From: Amycolatopsis albispora
GTDB lineage: Bacteria; Actinomycetota; Actinomycetes; Mycobacteriales; Pseudonocardiaceae
Direction: 5' to 3'
Length of the DNA: 64,000 bases
NCBI RefSeq assembly: GCF_003312875.1
Contig: NZ_CP015163.1
Coordinates: forward strand, 6,572,001-6,636,000
The notes beneath the pieces are model-generated. The model saw only the letters and a list, made by a program, of their open reading frames with translations. It was not told the DNA's origin and searched no databases. This document shows positions 42,405 to 51,443 of this stretch, in pieces (the stretch's first letter is position 1; each line of letters starts with the position of its first letter). A program made the position numbers and the translations under genes.

Positions 42405-44450
42405 TTGAAACTCCTGCCGCTGCTCACCGGCCACTCATCCAGCCGCGCGGCCGTCACCTGCACCTACCGCTGCGGTGACGCCTGCTTCCACGAAGTGCCC
42501 AACACCTCGGCGAACCCCACCTTCGCCGACGTGCTGACCGAGGTCAGCCGCCGCGGCGCGCTGAAGGCGGGCGCGGTGGTCGCGCTGGCCACCGGCGGGC
42601 TCGCCGCCACCACCGCGCCCGCGCTCGCCGAGCCCGAGCAGGGCAAGCCCAAGCCGCCGCCGGGACTGGACTTCGAGCGCGTCGAGCCGAACACGCTCGA
42701 CGCGGTCGTCGTGCCCGACGGCTACGAGCAGGGCATCGTGATCCGGTGGGGCGACCCGGTGCTGCCGGGCGCGCCCGCGTGGGACATCACCCGGCAGACC
42801 GGGGACGCGCAGGCCAAGCAGTTCGGCTACAACTGCGACTTCGCCGCCCTCCTGCCGTTCGACCACGCCGGGCTGGCCGCGCTGCTGGTGACGAACCACG
42901 AGTACACCACCGAAACGCACATGTTCCCCGGCTACGACGAGAACAACCCGACCGAGGAGCAGGTCAAGGTGGCGTGGGCGGCACACGGGCTGACCGTGGT
43001 GCTGGTGACCAGGTCGCCGTGGAGCGGGCAGTACCGGCCGAAGCCGTCGAGGTTCAACCGGCGCATCACGCTGCACACGCCGTTCCAGGTGACCGGCCCG
43101 GCCGCGGGCAGCGACCTGCTCAAGACCTCCGCCGACCCGACCGGCACCGTGGTGCTCGGCACGATGAACAACTGCGCGGGCGGCGTCACGCCGTGGGGCA
43201 CGATCCTGTCCGGCGAGGAGAACGTCAACCAGTACTTCGCCAACGCCGACCTGGTGGCCGACGAGCAGACCAGGAAACGCCTGGCGCGCTACGGCATCAA
43301 GGGCACCGGGACGGTCCGCAAGTGGGAGCGCTTCGACTCGCGGTTCGACCTGACCAAGCAGGTCAACGAGGCGAACCGGTTCGGCTGGGTGATCGAGCTG
43401 GACCCGCACGACCCGGAATCCACGCCGGTCAAGCACACGCACCTCGGGCGGTTCAAGCACGAGTGCGCGAACATCCGGATCGTCGCGGACGGGCGGGTGG
43501 TCGCGTATTCCGGCGACGACGAGCGCTTCGAATACATCTACAAGTTCGTCTCGAACGGCAAGGTGAAGAAGGGCGACAGCACGCACGCCCGCCGCCACAA
43601 CATGACCCTGCTCGACGACGGCACGCTGTACGTCGGCCGGTTCACCGGTGACTCCCCCGCCGCCGAGATCGACGGCACCGGGAAACTGCCCAGCGACGGC
43701 GAATTCGACGGCAGCGGCGAGTGGATCCCGCTCGCCGCGGGCAACAGGTCCTTTGTGGACGGAATGACCGCCGAAGAGGTGTACGTGTTCACCCGCGAAG
43801 CCGCCGACAAGGTGGGCGCGACCAAGATGGACCGCCCGGAGGACATCCAGGCGCACCCGAAGACCGGCCGGATCTACTGCGCCCTGAGCAACAACGTCGA
43901 GCGCGGCAATCCCGGCAAGGAGGGCGCGACCGAGCCGAACCCGCGGCTGAACAACAAGCACGGCCAGGTGCTCGAGTTCGAAGAAGCCGGCGGGGACGCG
44001 CTGGCGCTGAAGTTCAGCTGGCGGCTGTTCCTGGTCTGCGGGGACCCGGCCGCGCCGGACACCTACTTCGCCGGTTTCCCGAAGGACCAGGTCTCGCCGA
44101 TCTCCAGCCCGGACAACGTGGCCTTCGACCGGCACGGCAACCTGTGGATCTCCACCGACTCGGCGGGCGCGCTGGGCATCAACGACGGGCTCTACGGCGT
44201 GCCGCTCGACGGGAAGCAGCGCGGCAACCTCAAGCTGTTCCTGACCGTGCCGAAGGGCGCGGAGACCTGCGGCCCGATCGTCGGCGACAAAGTGGTCACC
44301 GTCTGTGTTCAGCATCCGGGTGAACTGGACGGCGCGAGTGCCGACAACCCCGTCTCGCACTGGCCGGACGGCGGCGCCAGCGTGCCGCGGCCGTCGGTGG
44401 TGGCGGTCTGGAAGCCCGGTCGGCACGGGTTGTCCGATATCGGCGGTTGA
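42405..44450 (+). CDS. phoX: PhoX-type (DUF839) phosphatase, Tat-exported, copy 1
   Basis: A 681-aa secreted Ca/Fe-dependent alkaline phosphatase. TTG 42405 is the best start (GGAGG 7 nt upstream, no nearer ATG/GTG in frame). Tat signal with SRRGALKAGAVVALATGG about residues 46-66, preceded by an unusual 45-residue N-terminal segment. The five-bladed beta-propeller part has the PhoX motifs NHEYTTETHMF, NNCAGGVTPWGT, SGEENVNQYF, GRFKHEC and SGDDERFEYIYKFVS. Paralogue of the next gene (about two-thirds of aligned positions look identical by eye). Phosphate-starvation control is suggested by the upstream repeats. Confidence 0.92.
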   Translation: MKLLPLLTGHSSSRAAVTCTYRCGDACFHEVPNTSANPTFADVLTEVSRRGALKAGAVVALATGGLAATTAPALAEPEQGKPKPPPGLDFERVEPNTLDAVVVPDGYEQGIVIRWGDPVLPGAPAWDITRQTGDAQAKQFGYNCDFAALLPFDHAGLAALLVTNHEYTTETHMFPGYDENNPTEEQVKVAWAAHGLTVVLVTRSPWSGQYRPKPSRFNRRITLHTPFQVTGPAAGSDLLKTSADPTGTVVLGTMNNCAGGVTPWGTILSGEENVNQYFANADLVADEQTRKRLARYGIKGTGTVRKWERFDSRFDLTKQVNEANRFGWVIELDPHDPESTPVKHTHLGRFKHECANIRIVADGRVVAYSGDDERFEYIYKFVSNGKVKKGDSTHARRHNMTLLDDGTLYVGRFTGDSPAAEIDGTGKLPSDGEFDGSGEWIPLAAGNRSFVDGMTAEEVYVFTREAADKVGATKMDRPEDIQAHPKTGRIYCALSNNVERGNPGKEGATEPNPRLNNKHGQVLEFEEAGGDALALKFSWRLFLVCGDPAAPDTYFAGFPKDQVSPISSPDNVAFDRHGNLWISTDSAGALGINDGLYGVPLDGKQRGNLKLFLTVPKGAETCGPIVGDKVVTVCVQHPGELDGASADNPVSHWPDGGASVPRPSVVAVWKPGRHGLSDIGG

Positions 44451-44521
44451 CCTCGGTTCAACGGGAATGACCTGGTCATCGCGGGGTGGCAGGCGCGGGC
44501 GCGTGGCGCGTGCCACACCGC

Positions 44522-44539
44522 GTTCGCCTGCTGTTCACG
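44522..44539 (+). promoter_or_regulatory. PHO-box-like direct repeat upstream of the second phoX
   Basis: GTTCGCC-TGCT-GTTCACG, two 7-mers with 11-nt period in the same direction as the gene, close to the PhoP-box consensus. A TAACGT -10 at 44571-44576 follows, about 38 nt before the GTG start. Confidence 0.6.
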
Positions 44540-44613
44540 TGCAAGTCGGAGCGGGCTCTCCTTGGTCGCTTAACGTCACGGCGTTCCCCTGACTGGACCA
44601 CCATGGAGGCACC

Positions 44614-46704
44614 GTGTCCGTCGAGCCTCAGCGGCTTCTGCCGTTGCTCACGTCGCACCCAGGGGGCCGCTCGTCGGTCACCTGTGAGTACCGCTGCGGC
44701 AACGCCTGCGCGCACCCCGAACCGAACACCTCCGACAACGAGTACTTCGGCGACGTCGCGAAGAACGTGCTTTCGCGCCGTGGCGCGCTGAAGGCCAGCG
44801 CGGTGATGGCCGCGGCCGCCGGTGGTTTCGCCGCGCTGTCGGGCACCGCCGCCGCGGCCCCGGTGCACGCGGAGGGGCGCGGCAAGCCGGGCAAGCCCGC
44901 GCAGTCGGTGCCCGGCACGGACTTCGACCCGGTGCCGCCGAACACCACCGACGCGGTCGTCATTCCCGAAGGCTACGACCAGCGCGTTGTCATCCGCTGG
45001 GGCGACCCGGTGCTGCCCGGCGCGCCGGAATTCGACTTCCGCAACCAGACCGCGGCCGCGCAGGAAAAGCAGTTCGGCTACAACAACGACTTCGTCGGGC
45101 TGATCCCGCAGGACCCGCTGGGCATCTCGAACCTGCTCGTGGTCAACCACGAGTACACCACCGAGGTGCACATGTTCCCGGTGGACCAGTACGACCCGCA
45201 GAACCCGACCGAGGAGCAGGTCAAGATCGCCTGGGCGGCGCACGGCCTGTCCGTGGTGCAGGCGTTCCGCGACCCGGTGCACGGCGGGCTGCGCGTGGTG
45301 CCGAGCTACTTCAACCGCCGCATCACGCTGAACACCGAGTTCGAGGTGCGCGGGCCCGCGGCCGGTTCGCCGTACCTGAAGACCTCCGCCGACCCGACCG
45401 GCAAGGTGGTGCGCGGCACGCAGAACAACTGCGCGGGCAGCGTGACCCCTTGGGGCACCGTGCTTTCCGGTGAGGAGAACGTCAACCAGTACTTCGCCAA
45501 CGCGGGCGCGGTGACCGACCCGGTGCAGGCCGCGCGGCTCAAGCGCTACGGCTTCTCCGGTGCCGCGAGCACCCGCAAGTGGGAGCGGTTCGACAAGCGC
45601 TGGGACGTGACGAAGGAGCCGAACGAGCCCAACCGGTTCGGCTGGGTGGTCGAGATCGACCCGCACGACCCGCACTCGAAGCCGATCAAGCACACCCACC
45701 TCGGCCGGTTCAAGCACGAGGGCGCCGCGGTGAAGATCGCCGAGGACGGCCGCGTGGTCGCCTACTCCGGTGACGACGAGCGCTTCGAGTACATCTACAA
45801 GTACGTGTCGAACGGCAAGTTCAAGAAGGGCAACAGCGCGCACGCCCGCCGCCACAACTCGAGCCTGCTCGACGACGGCACGCTGTACGTCGGCCGGTTC
45901 ACCGGCGACAGCCCGGTCGGCGAGATCGACGGCACCGGCAAGCTGCCCGCCGACGGCGAGTTCGACGGCACCGGCGAGTGGATCCCGCTGGCCGCCGGCA
46001 ACAAGTCCTTTGTGGACGGATTCACCGCCGAGGAGGTGTACGTCTTCACCCGGCAGGCCGCGGACAAGGTGATGCCGACGAAGATGGACCGCCCGGAGGA
46101 CATCGAGCCGAACCCGGTCAACGGCCGCATCTACTGCGCGCTGACCAACAACTCCGACCGCGGTGCCGCCGGCAAGGGCGGGCCGGACGAGGTCAACCCG
46201 CGCAACGGCAACCGCAACGGGCACGTGCTGGAGTTCGAGGAGGTCGGCGGCGCCACGGCGACCAGGTTCAACTGGCGCCTGCTGCTGGTCTGCGGTGACC
46301 CGAAGACCGCCGACACCTACTTCGGCGGCTTCGACAAGGCGCAGGTCTCGCCGATCTCGTGCCCGGACAACGTGGCCTTCGACCCGCACGGCAACCTGTG
46401 GATCTCCACCGACGGCAACGCGCTCGGCTCGAACGACGGGCTGTTCTCGGTGCCGGTGACCGGGCCGGAACGCGGCAAGGTGCAGCAGTTCCTCTCGGTG
46501 CCCGCCGGCGGCGAGGCCTGCGGCCCGGTGGTCACCTCGGACGTGGTGCTGGTCGCCGTGCAGCACCCCGGTGAGGACGCGCCGAACTCGGGCAGCCCCA
46601 CCTCGCACTGGCCGGACGGCGGCGACTCGCAGCCGCGCCCGTCCATCGTCTCGGTGTGGCGCAAGGGCCCGCGTGGCCGCCCCGGCAAGATCGGCACCCG
46701 CTAA
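44614..46704 (+). CDS. phoX: PhoX-type (DUF839) phosphatase, Tat-exported, copy 2
   Basis: A 696-aa paralogue of the preceding gene. GTG 44614 with GGAGG 4-5 nt upstream. Tat signal LSRRGALKASAVMAAAAGG about residues 50-68. The same propeller motifs recur: NHEYTTEVHMFP, NNCAGSVTPWGT, SGEENVNQYF, GRFKHEG and SGDDERFEYIYKYV. Both N termini share Y-R-C-G-x-A-C, suggesting a conserved leader before the Tat signal. Followed by a palindromic repeat and the converging ABC permease. Confidence 0.93.
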   Translation: MSVEPQRLLPLLTSHPGGRSSVTCEYRCGNACAHPEPNTSDNEYFGDVAKNVLSRRGALKASAVMAAAAGGFAALSGTAAAAPVHAEGRGKPGKPAQSVPGTDFDPVPPNTTDAVVIPEGYDQRVVIRWGDPVLPGAPEFDFRNQTAAAQEKQFGYNNDFVGLIPQDPLGISNLLVVNHEYTTEVHMFPVDQYDPQNPTEEQVKIAWAAHGLSVVQAFRDPVHGGLRVVPSYFNRRITLNTEFEVRGPAAGSPYLKTSADPTGKVVRGTQNNCAGSVTPWGTVLSGEENVNQYFANAGAVTDPVQAARLKRYGFSGAASTRKWERFDKRWDVTKEPNEPNRFGWVVEIDPHDPHSKPIKHTHLGRFKHEGAAVKIAEDGRVVAYSGDDERFEYIYKYVSNGKFKKGNSAHARRHNSSLLDDGTLYVGRFTGDSPVGEIDGTGKLPADGEFDGTGEWIPLAAGNKSFVDGFTAEEVYVFTRQAADKVMPTKMDRPEDIEPNPVNGRIYCALTNNSDRGAAGKGGPDEVNPRNGNRNGHVLEFEEVGGATATRFNWRLLLVCGDPKTADTYFGGFDKAQVSPISCPDNVAFDPHGNLWISTDGNALGSNDGLFSVPVTGPERGKVQQFLSVPAGGEACGPVVTSDVVLVAVQHPGEDAPNSGSPTSHWPDGGDSQPRPSIVSVWRKGPRGRPGKIGTR

Positions 46705-46717
46705 CCGGTGCCCTGCT

Positions 46718-46770
46718 GTCACGAATGTGGCTTTCGAGACGTTATCCGTCCCGAAAGCCACATTCGTGAC
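46718..46770. repeat. Long palindromic repeat, copy 3 (convergent junction)
   Basis: 24-nt arms (46718-46741 and 46747-46770), one mismatch, 5-nt loop. Shares the ACGAATGTGGCTTTCG core with copies 1 and 2. Lies between the second phoX and the ABC permease stop at 46776. Confidence 0.85.
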
Positions 46771-46775
46771 GCTGG

Positions 46776-47516
46776 CTACTCGGTGGCCTTCCGCATGGTC
46801 ACCGTGCCCAGGTAGAGCCCGAGCACGGCGATGCACCCGACCGCCACGCTCCCGTGCAGCACCGAAGCGCTCGCCAGCTCCCCGCGGAACAGCGCCCGTT
46901 CCGCATCGACCACATAGGACAGTGGGTTGAGCCGCGCCACGGTGTGCAGCCAGCCCGGCGCGCCGTCGATCGGCAGCAACACGCCGGAAAGCAGCAGCAG
47001 CGGGAACACCACCGTCTGGTGGATCGCCCAGAACAGCCCTTCCTCCTTGCGCACCGCGATCGCCAGTGCGAACGACAACGCGCCCATGCCGACGCCGAGC
47101 ACCGCCAACAGCGCCAGCCCGGCCAGCACGCCGACGGGGTGCAGCTCGAACCCGAGCGGCAGCACCACCAGCGTGATCAGCACCGCCTGGACCACCAGCA
47201 GCACCACTTCCTTGAGCACCCGGCCGAGCAGCATCGCGGTCCGGCTGACCGGGGTGACCAGCAGCCGCTCCAGCGAGCCGCCGCCGCGTTCCAGCAGCAG
47301 CGTGAAGCCCGACGCCATGGTGCCGAACAACGCGAGCATCACCAGGATGCCCGGCACGAACCACTGCCACGGCGAACCGTCGCCGGGCAGCAGCGGGCCG
47401 AACAGCAGCAGGAACACCAACGGCTGCACCATGGTGATCACCAGGCCCCACGGGCTGAGCAGGCTCGGCTTGATCTCCCGGCCGAAGACCACGCCGGTGT
47501 GGGTGAGCAGGTTCAT
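46776..47516 (-). CDS. ABC-2 type permease (DrrB-like)
   Basis: A 246-aa six-helix permease. FGREIKPSLLSPWGLVITMVQP opening, QTVVFPLLLLSGVLLPID conserved ABC-2 stretch near residues 140-155, typical of daunorubicin-resistance DrrB. Translated 11 nt after its ATPase. GGAGG before ATG 47516. Exports a hydrophobic compound, with the MarR at 48630 probably repressing it. Convergent with phoX copy 2. Confidence 0.9.
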   Translation of the reverse strand: MNLLTHTGVVFGREIKPSLLSPWGLVITMVQPLVFLLLFGPLLPGDGSPWQWFVPGILVMLALFGTMASGFTLLLERGGGSLERLLVTPVSRTAMLLGRVLKEVVLLVVQAVLITLVVLPLGFELHPVGVLAGLALLAVLGVGMGALSFALAIAVRKEEGLFWAIHQTVVFPLLLLSGVLLPIDGAPGWLHTVARLNPLSYVVDAERALFRGELASASVLHGSVAVGCIAVLGLYLGTVTMRKATE

Positions 47517-47527
47517 CTCGGCCTCCT

Positions 47528-48472
47528 TCAGGCGGCGTCGGATTCGCGGAGGGTGCGGCCGGTCAGGCCGAGGAACACGTCGTCCAGGGTCGGGCGGCGC
47601 AGGTCGGCCGACCGCACGGTGATGCCGTCCCGGTACAACTCCCGCAGGTACTTCGGCAGCGCGGCGGTGGCCTGCCCGGCCAGTCGCACGGTCACCAGGT
47701 CGCCGTCTACGAGCACTTCCTTCGCCGGTGGCGCCAGTTCGGCCGCCCTCGCCGGTTCGTCGACCACGACGTTGATCAGGTCACCGGCCAGGTTCGCCTT
47801 CAGGTTCGCCGCGGTGTCGTCGGCGATGACGCGGCCGTGGTCGATCACCAGCACCCGCTCGGCCATCGCGTCGGCCTCGTCGAGGTAGTGCGTGGTGAGG
47901 AAGATCGTGGTGCCGTACTCCTGCCGCAGGCGCAGGATGTGCTCCCACAGGTTGGCCCGGTTCTGCGGGTCGAGCCCGGCCGACGGCTCGTCCATGAACA
48001 GCAGCTTCGGCCGGTGGATCAGCCCGAGCGCGATGTCGAGCCGCCGCCGCTGACCGCCCGAAAGCGTGTTGGCGTACCGCTTCGCGAGCGCCTCCAGGTC
48101 CAGCATGGCGAGCAGCTCACCGGCTCGATTCCTGGCTTCGGCCCGGCTCAGGCCGTAACAGCGGCCCTGGCTGAACAGCTCGTCGGCCACCCGGAAGTAG
48201 TCGCCGGAGCTCTTGCCCTGGCCGATGTACCCGATCCGCTCCCGCGCGGCGGCGGGCTCGGCGCGGATGTCGTACCCCGCCACCGTGGCGGTGCCCGCCG
48301 TCGGCGGCAGCAGGGTGGTCAGCAGGCGCAGGCTGGTGGACTTGCCGGCGCCGTTGGGGCCGAGGAAGGCGACCAGCTCGCCTTCCTCGACGTCCAGATC
48401 TAGTCCGTTCACGGCTGCCACGGTCTCCTTCTTGACCCGGAAATGCCTGGTCAGACCGCGGGCATGGATCAT
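47528..48472 (-). CDS. ABC transporter ATPase (DrrA-like)
   Basis: A 314-aa cytoplasmic ATPase pairing with the downstream permease. Walker A GPNGAGKST (about 38-46), signature LSGGQRRRLDIAL, Walker B LLFMDEPSAGLD, H-loop TTHYLDEAD, and a C-terminal regulatory domain ending LTGRTLRESDAA that fits the daunorubicin-resistance subgroup. ATG 48472 has AAGGAG 7 nt upstream. Divergent from the MarR gene with two operator-like palindromes between. Confidence 0.93.
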   Translation of the reverse strand: MIHARGLTRHFRVKKETVAAVNGLDLDVEEGELVAFLGPNGAGKSTSLRLLTTLLPPTAGTATVAGYDIRAEPAAARERIGYIGQGKSSGDYFRVADELFSQGRCYGLSRAEARNRAGELLAMLDLEALAKRYANTLSGGQRRRLDIALGLIHRPKLLFMDEPSAGLDPQNRANLWEHILRLRQEYGTTIFLTTHYLDEADAMAERVLVIDHGRVIADDTAANLKANLAGDLINVVVDEPARAAELAPPAKEVLVDGDLVTVRLAGQATAALPKYLRELYRDGITVRSADLRRPTLDDVFLGLTGRTLRESDAA

Positions 48473-48485
48473 GGGTGAACTCCTT

Positions 48486-48499
48486 GCTCAAATTTGAGC
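48486..48499. promoter_or_regulatory. MarR-type operator, drrAB side
   Basis: Perfect 14-bp palindrome GCTCAAATTTGAGC, 14 nt upstream of the ATPase ATG. A second weaker dyad TTTGA-AGC-TCAAA is at 48561-48573. Likely target of the divergent MarR. Confidence 0.65.
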
Positions 48500-48629
48500 T
48501 GCCCCGGTCGAGGGCAGCACGAAAGCGATCTCGGTAGTGGATTTGCCGGATTTCTTCCGATTTGAAGCTCAAAAAGCTTACTTCGAATACGTCGGAAAAC
48601 GTCAGGAGCCTTGACAATCCGGCGTTATT

Positions 48630-49073
48630 GTGAGCACCGTGAAGCCACCGATCCCGTACCTGCTGGCGTACGCGCACACCCTCGCGTCGCGGCGGGTGGC
48701 CGAGCGCCTGCGGCGGTTCGGGCTGACCGCGCGGCAGTTCGGCGTGCTCGTGCAGTTGCAGCTGGAACCGGAGCTGACCATGTCGGAGCTGGCGCGGCAG
48801 TTCGGCGTCAGCAGGCAGTCACTGCACGAGATGGTCGGTGAGCTGGAGGACGCCGGGCACCTGCGGCGGGTGCCCGGCGCCACCGGGCGGACCGTGCGGC
48901 TGGTGCTCACCGAGGGCACCGAACGGCTGCTCGCCGCCGCCGAAGGCCCGATGATGCTCGCCGAACGCGATCTCGTCGGCGGCCTCAACGCCCGCGAGAC
49001 CGAGGCGCTGCGCGGCCTGTTGCAGAAGCTGCTCGCGCGGGCCACCGACGACGAAAGCTGGCTGCGCTATTGA
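48630..49073 (+). CDS. MarR-family transcriptional regulator
   Basis: A 147-aa winged-helix protein. GTG 48630. Helices around PYLLAYAHTLASRRVAERL, then LTARQFGVLVQLQLEPELTMSELARQFGVSRQSLHEMVGELEDAGHLRR (DNA-binding helices, split here) and the MarR wing GRTVRLVLTEGTERL. Divergent from the drrAB-like exporter; probably its repressor. 3' end overlaps the MFS gene by 7 nt. Confidence 0.9.
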   Translation: MSTVKPPIPYLLAYAHTLASRRVAERLRRFGLTARQFGVLVQLQLEPELTMSELARQFGVSRQSLHEMVGELEDAGHLRRVPGATGRTVRLVLTEGTERLLAAAEGPMMLAERDLVGGLNARETEALRGLLQKLLARATDDESWLRY

Positions 49074-50392
49074 AGCTGCTGAAGCTGCTCCTGCCGGATC
49101 CGCCTGCCCAGCACGATGGCCACCCCGGCCGCGGCGATCATGCACACGCCGACCGCCCACAGCCCGGTCCGCTGGCTGCCGGTGGCGTCCTTGAGCCAGC
49201 CGGTGATGTACGGCGCGGCGAACCCGCTGATGTTGCCCAGTGAGTTGATCATCGCGATGCCACCGGCCGCGGCGGCGCCGGAGAGGAAGGTGGAGGGCAG
49301 CGCCCAGAAGGTCGGCAGCGCCGAGCAGACCCCGGTGGCGCAGATGGTCACCGCGACCATCGCCATGATCGGATTGCCCAGGTACAGCGCCACCGGGATG
49401 GCCGCGCCGCCGACGAGCATCGGGATCGCCACGTGCCAGGTGCGCTCGCCGGTCCGGTCGCCGTGCCGCGCCCACAGCACCATCACCACCGCGCCGACCA
49501 CGTACGGGATCGCGGTGATCAGCCCGGTTTCGGTGATCGAGAACTGCACGCCGAACTGCTGCTTGAAGCCGCTGATGATGGTCGGCAGGAAGAACCCGAG
49601 CGCGTACAGGCCGTAGGCGATTCCGAAGTAGACGAACGCCAGCATCAGGATGCGCGGGTGGGTCAGCGCCTTGCGCAGCGGCCAGTGGTGCTTCTGCTCG
49701 GTGCTTTCCCGCTCCGCGGTCAAAGTGGACGAAAGCCACTCGCGCTCGCTCTCGGTCAGCCACTTGGCCTTCTCCGGGCGGTCGGTCAGGTAGAACCAGG
49801 TGACGAAGGCCAGCAGGATCGCCGGAATGCCCTCGACCAGGAACATGAACCGCCAGCCCGCCAGGCCGAACACGCCTTCGCCGCCGGAGATCAGCAGGCC
49901 GGAGACGGTCGAGCCGACCGCCGACGAGATCGGCACCGCGGCCATGAACATGGCCACCGCCTTCGCGCGCTGCGCGGCGGGGAACCAGAACGTCAGGTAC
50001 AGGATGATGCCGGGGAAGAAGCCCGCTTCCGCGACGCCGAGCAGGAAGCGCAGGATGACCAGCGTGGTCGCGTTCGGCACGAACGCCATCGCGGTGGCCA
50101 CCACGCCCCAGGTGATCATGATCCGGGCCATCCACCGCCGCGCGCCGAACCGGTGCAGCGCCAGGTTGCTCGGCACCTCCAGCAGCAGGTAACCGAGGAA
50201 GAAGATGCCCGACGCGAAGCCGAACACCGTCGCGGTGAGCCCGAGGTCCTCGTTCATCCCGTTGGGCGCGGCGAAGCCGATGTTGACCCGGTCCAGGTAG
50301 TTCACGAAGTACAGCAGGCAGAGGAACGGCATCAGCCGCAGCGCCACCTTGCGGAGCACGCGGTCGCCCGGATCGGTCTTCGTCGACTTCAT
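49067..50392 (-). CDS. MFS transporter, anion:cation symporter (ACS) family
   Basis: A 441-aa 12-helix symporter. FVNYLDRVNIGFA in helix 1 is the ACS-family signature shared with phthalate, tartrate and glucarate carriers. A long central loop (about 205-240) is charged (TERESTEQKHHWPL). ATG 50392. Uptake of an organic acid is likely; the substrate is unknown. Flanked by MarR (convergent) and SDR (divergent). Confidence 0.9.
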   Translation of the reverse strand: MKSTKTDPGDRVLRKVALRLMPFLCLLYFVNYLDRVNIGFAAPNGMNEDLGLTATVFGFASGIFFLGYLLLEVPSNLALHRFGARRWMARIMITWGVVATAMAFVPNATTLVILRFLLGVAEAGFFPGIILYLTFWFPAAQRAKAVAMFMAAVPISSAVGSTVSGLLISGGEGVFGLAGWRFMFLVEGIPAILLAFVTWFYLTDRPEKAKWLTESEREWLSSTLTAERESTEQKHHWPLRKALTHPRILMLAFVYFGIAYGLYALGFFLPTIISGFKQQFGVQFSITETGLITAIPYVVGAVVMVLWARHGDRTGERTWHVAIPMLVGGAAIPVALYLGNPIMAMVAVTICATGVCSALPTFWALPSTFLSGAAAAGGIAMINSLGNISGFAAPYITGWLKDATGSQRTGLWAVGVCMIAAAGVAIVLGRRIRQEQLQQLQ

Positions 50393-50449
50393 GATCGAAC
50401 ATCAGAAGCCCGGCGGGCCCGGGAGTCAAGAGCCTCTTACCGTGTGACC

Positions 50450-51133
50450 ATGACTGATTTGCCGCTCGCACTGGTCACCGGCGCTTCACGGGGCATCGGC
50501 GCCGCCGTCGCGCACGCGCTCGAACCCAGCCACCGCGTGCTGCTCGGCGGCCGCGACACCGCCGCGCTCGCCGAACGCGCGGCGGAGCTGCCCGGCTCGC
50601 GGCCGTGGCCGGTGGACCTGAGCGATTTCGACGCCGTGCGGGCCGCGGTCGCCGACATCGACCGGCTCGACGTGCTGGTCCACTCCGCCGGGGTGGCCGA
50701 GCTGGGCACCGTCGAGGAGGCCGGCGCCGAGGACTGGCGGCGCAACTTCGAGGTGAACGTGGTGGTGGTCGCCGAGCTGACGCGGTTGCTGCTGCCCGCG
50801 CTCCGTGCCGCCAAGGGGCACGTGGTGGTGATCAACTCCGGCGCCGGGCTCACCGCGCGCGCGGGCTGGGGTCCCTACGCCGCCAGCAAGTTCGCCGCCC
50901 GCGCCTTCGCCGACGTGCTGCGGGCCGAGGAGGAGCCGAACGGCGTCCGCGTCACGTCCGTCCACCCTGGACGGACCGACACCGAGATGCAGCGCGCGAT
51001 CGTGGCCGGGGAGGGCGGCGAGTACCGGCCGGAGAAGTACCTGCGGCCCGACTCGGTGGCGATGGCCGTGCTGGCCGCGGTGTCCGCGAGCCCGGACGCG
51101 CACCTCACCGAACTGATCGTCCGGCCGCGATGA
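50450..51133 (+). CDS. Short-chain dehydrogenase/reductase
   Basis: A 227-aa classical SDR. Cofactor motif TGASRGIG (residues 10-17), NSG(AG) after the sheet, catalytic Ser/Tyr/Lys with YAASK. ATG 50450; GTG 50444 is an in-frame alternative. No C-terminal Trp/loop tells the substrate. It lies 57 nt from the divergent MFS start and overlaps the small membrane gene by 29 nt at the 3' end. Confidence 0.9.
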   Translation: MTDLPLALVTGASRGIGAAVAHALEPSHRVLLGGRDTAALAERAAELPGSRPWPVDLSDFDAVRAAVADIDRLDVLVHSAGVAELGTVEEAGAEDWRRNFEVNVVVVAELTRLLLPALRAAKGHVVVINSGAGLTARAGWGPYAASKFAARAFADVLRAEEEPNGVRVTSVHPGRTDTEMQRAIVAGEGGEYRPEKYLRPDSVAMAVLAAVSASPDAHLTELIVRPR

Positions 51134-51329
51134 CCACCACGCCGACCACCGCGACCAGCAGGTTCGCGTAGACCTCGTACCCGTGCAGCGCCTCGAACCA
51201 CGGGAAGACGTACCGGTTGAACGCGTTCAGGAACGGGCCGAGGATCGGCTGGTACGCGAGGTGGTCGATGGTGCCGCTGAGGCCCATCAGCACCAGCAGC
51301 CCGCCCACGGTTTCCAGCGACTTCCGCAT
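51105..51329 (-). CDS. Small two-helix membrane protein
   Basis: A 74-aa protein with two membrane helices (about 8-20 and 52-71) and an aromatic central segment (LAYQPILGPFLNAFNRYVFPWFEALHGYE region). Start ATG 51329 has only a weak ribosome site. The regular membrane pattern and length argue for a real gene rather than a shadow. Converges on the SDR with 29 nt overlap. Unknown function. Confidence 0.55.
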   Translation of the reverse strand: MRKSLETVGGLLVLMGLSGTIDHLAYQPILGPFLNAFNRYVFPWFEALHGYEVYANLLVAVVGVVVIAAGRSVR

Positions 51330-51443
51330 GGTGGAGACGGTAGGGCGCGCCAGGCCGCGCGGAGATCGGCCGAAGGTACCGGGCGGGCCGACTTCGGTAC
51401 CGGATCCGGGCACGGGAACCGGAAGCCTGGGTAGGTTCGGCGG

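Noticed and set aside
44476..47451. 991-codon minus-strand frame across both phoX genes
   Set aside because: Mirror of plus-strand codon bias; the real genes carry PhoX motifs and Tat signals.
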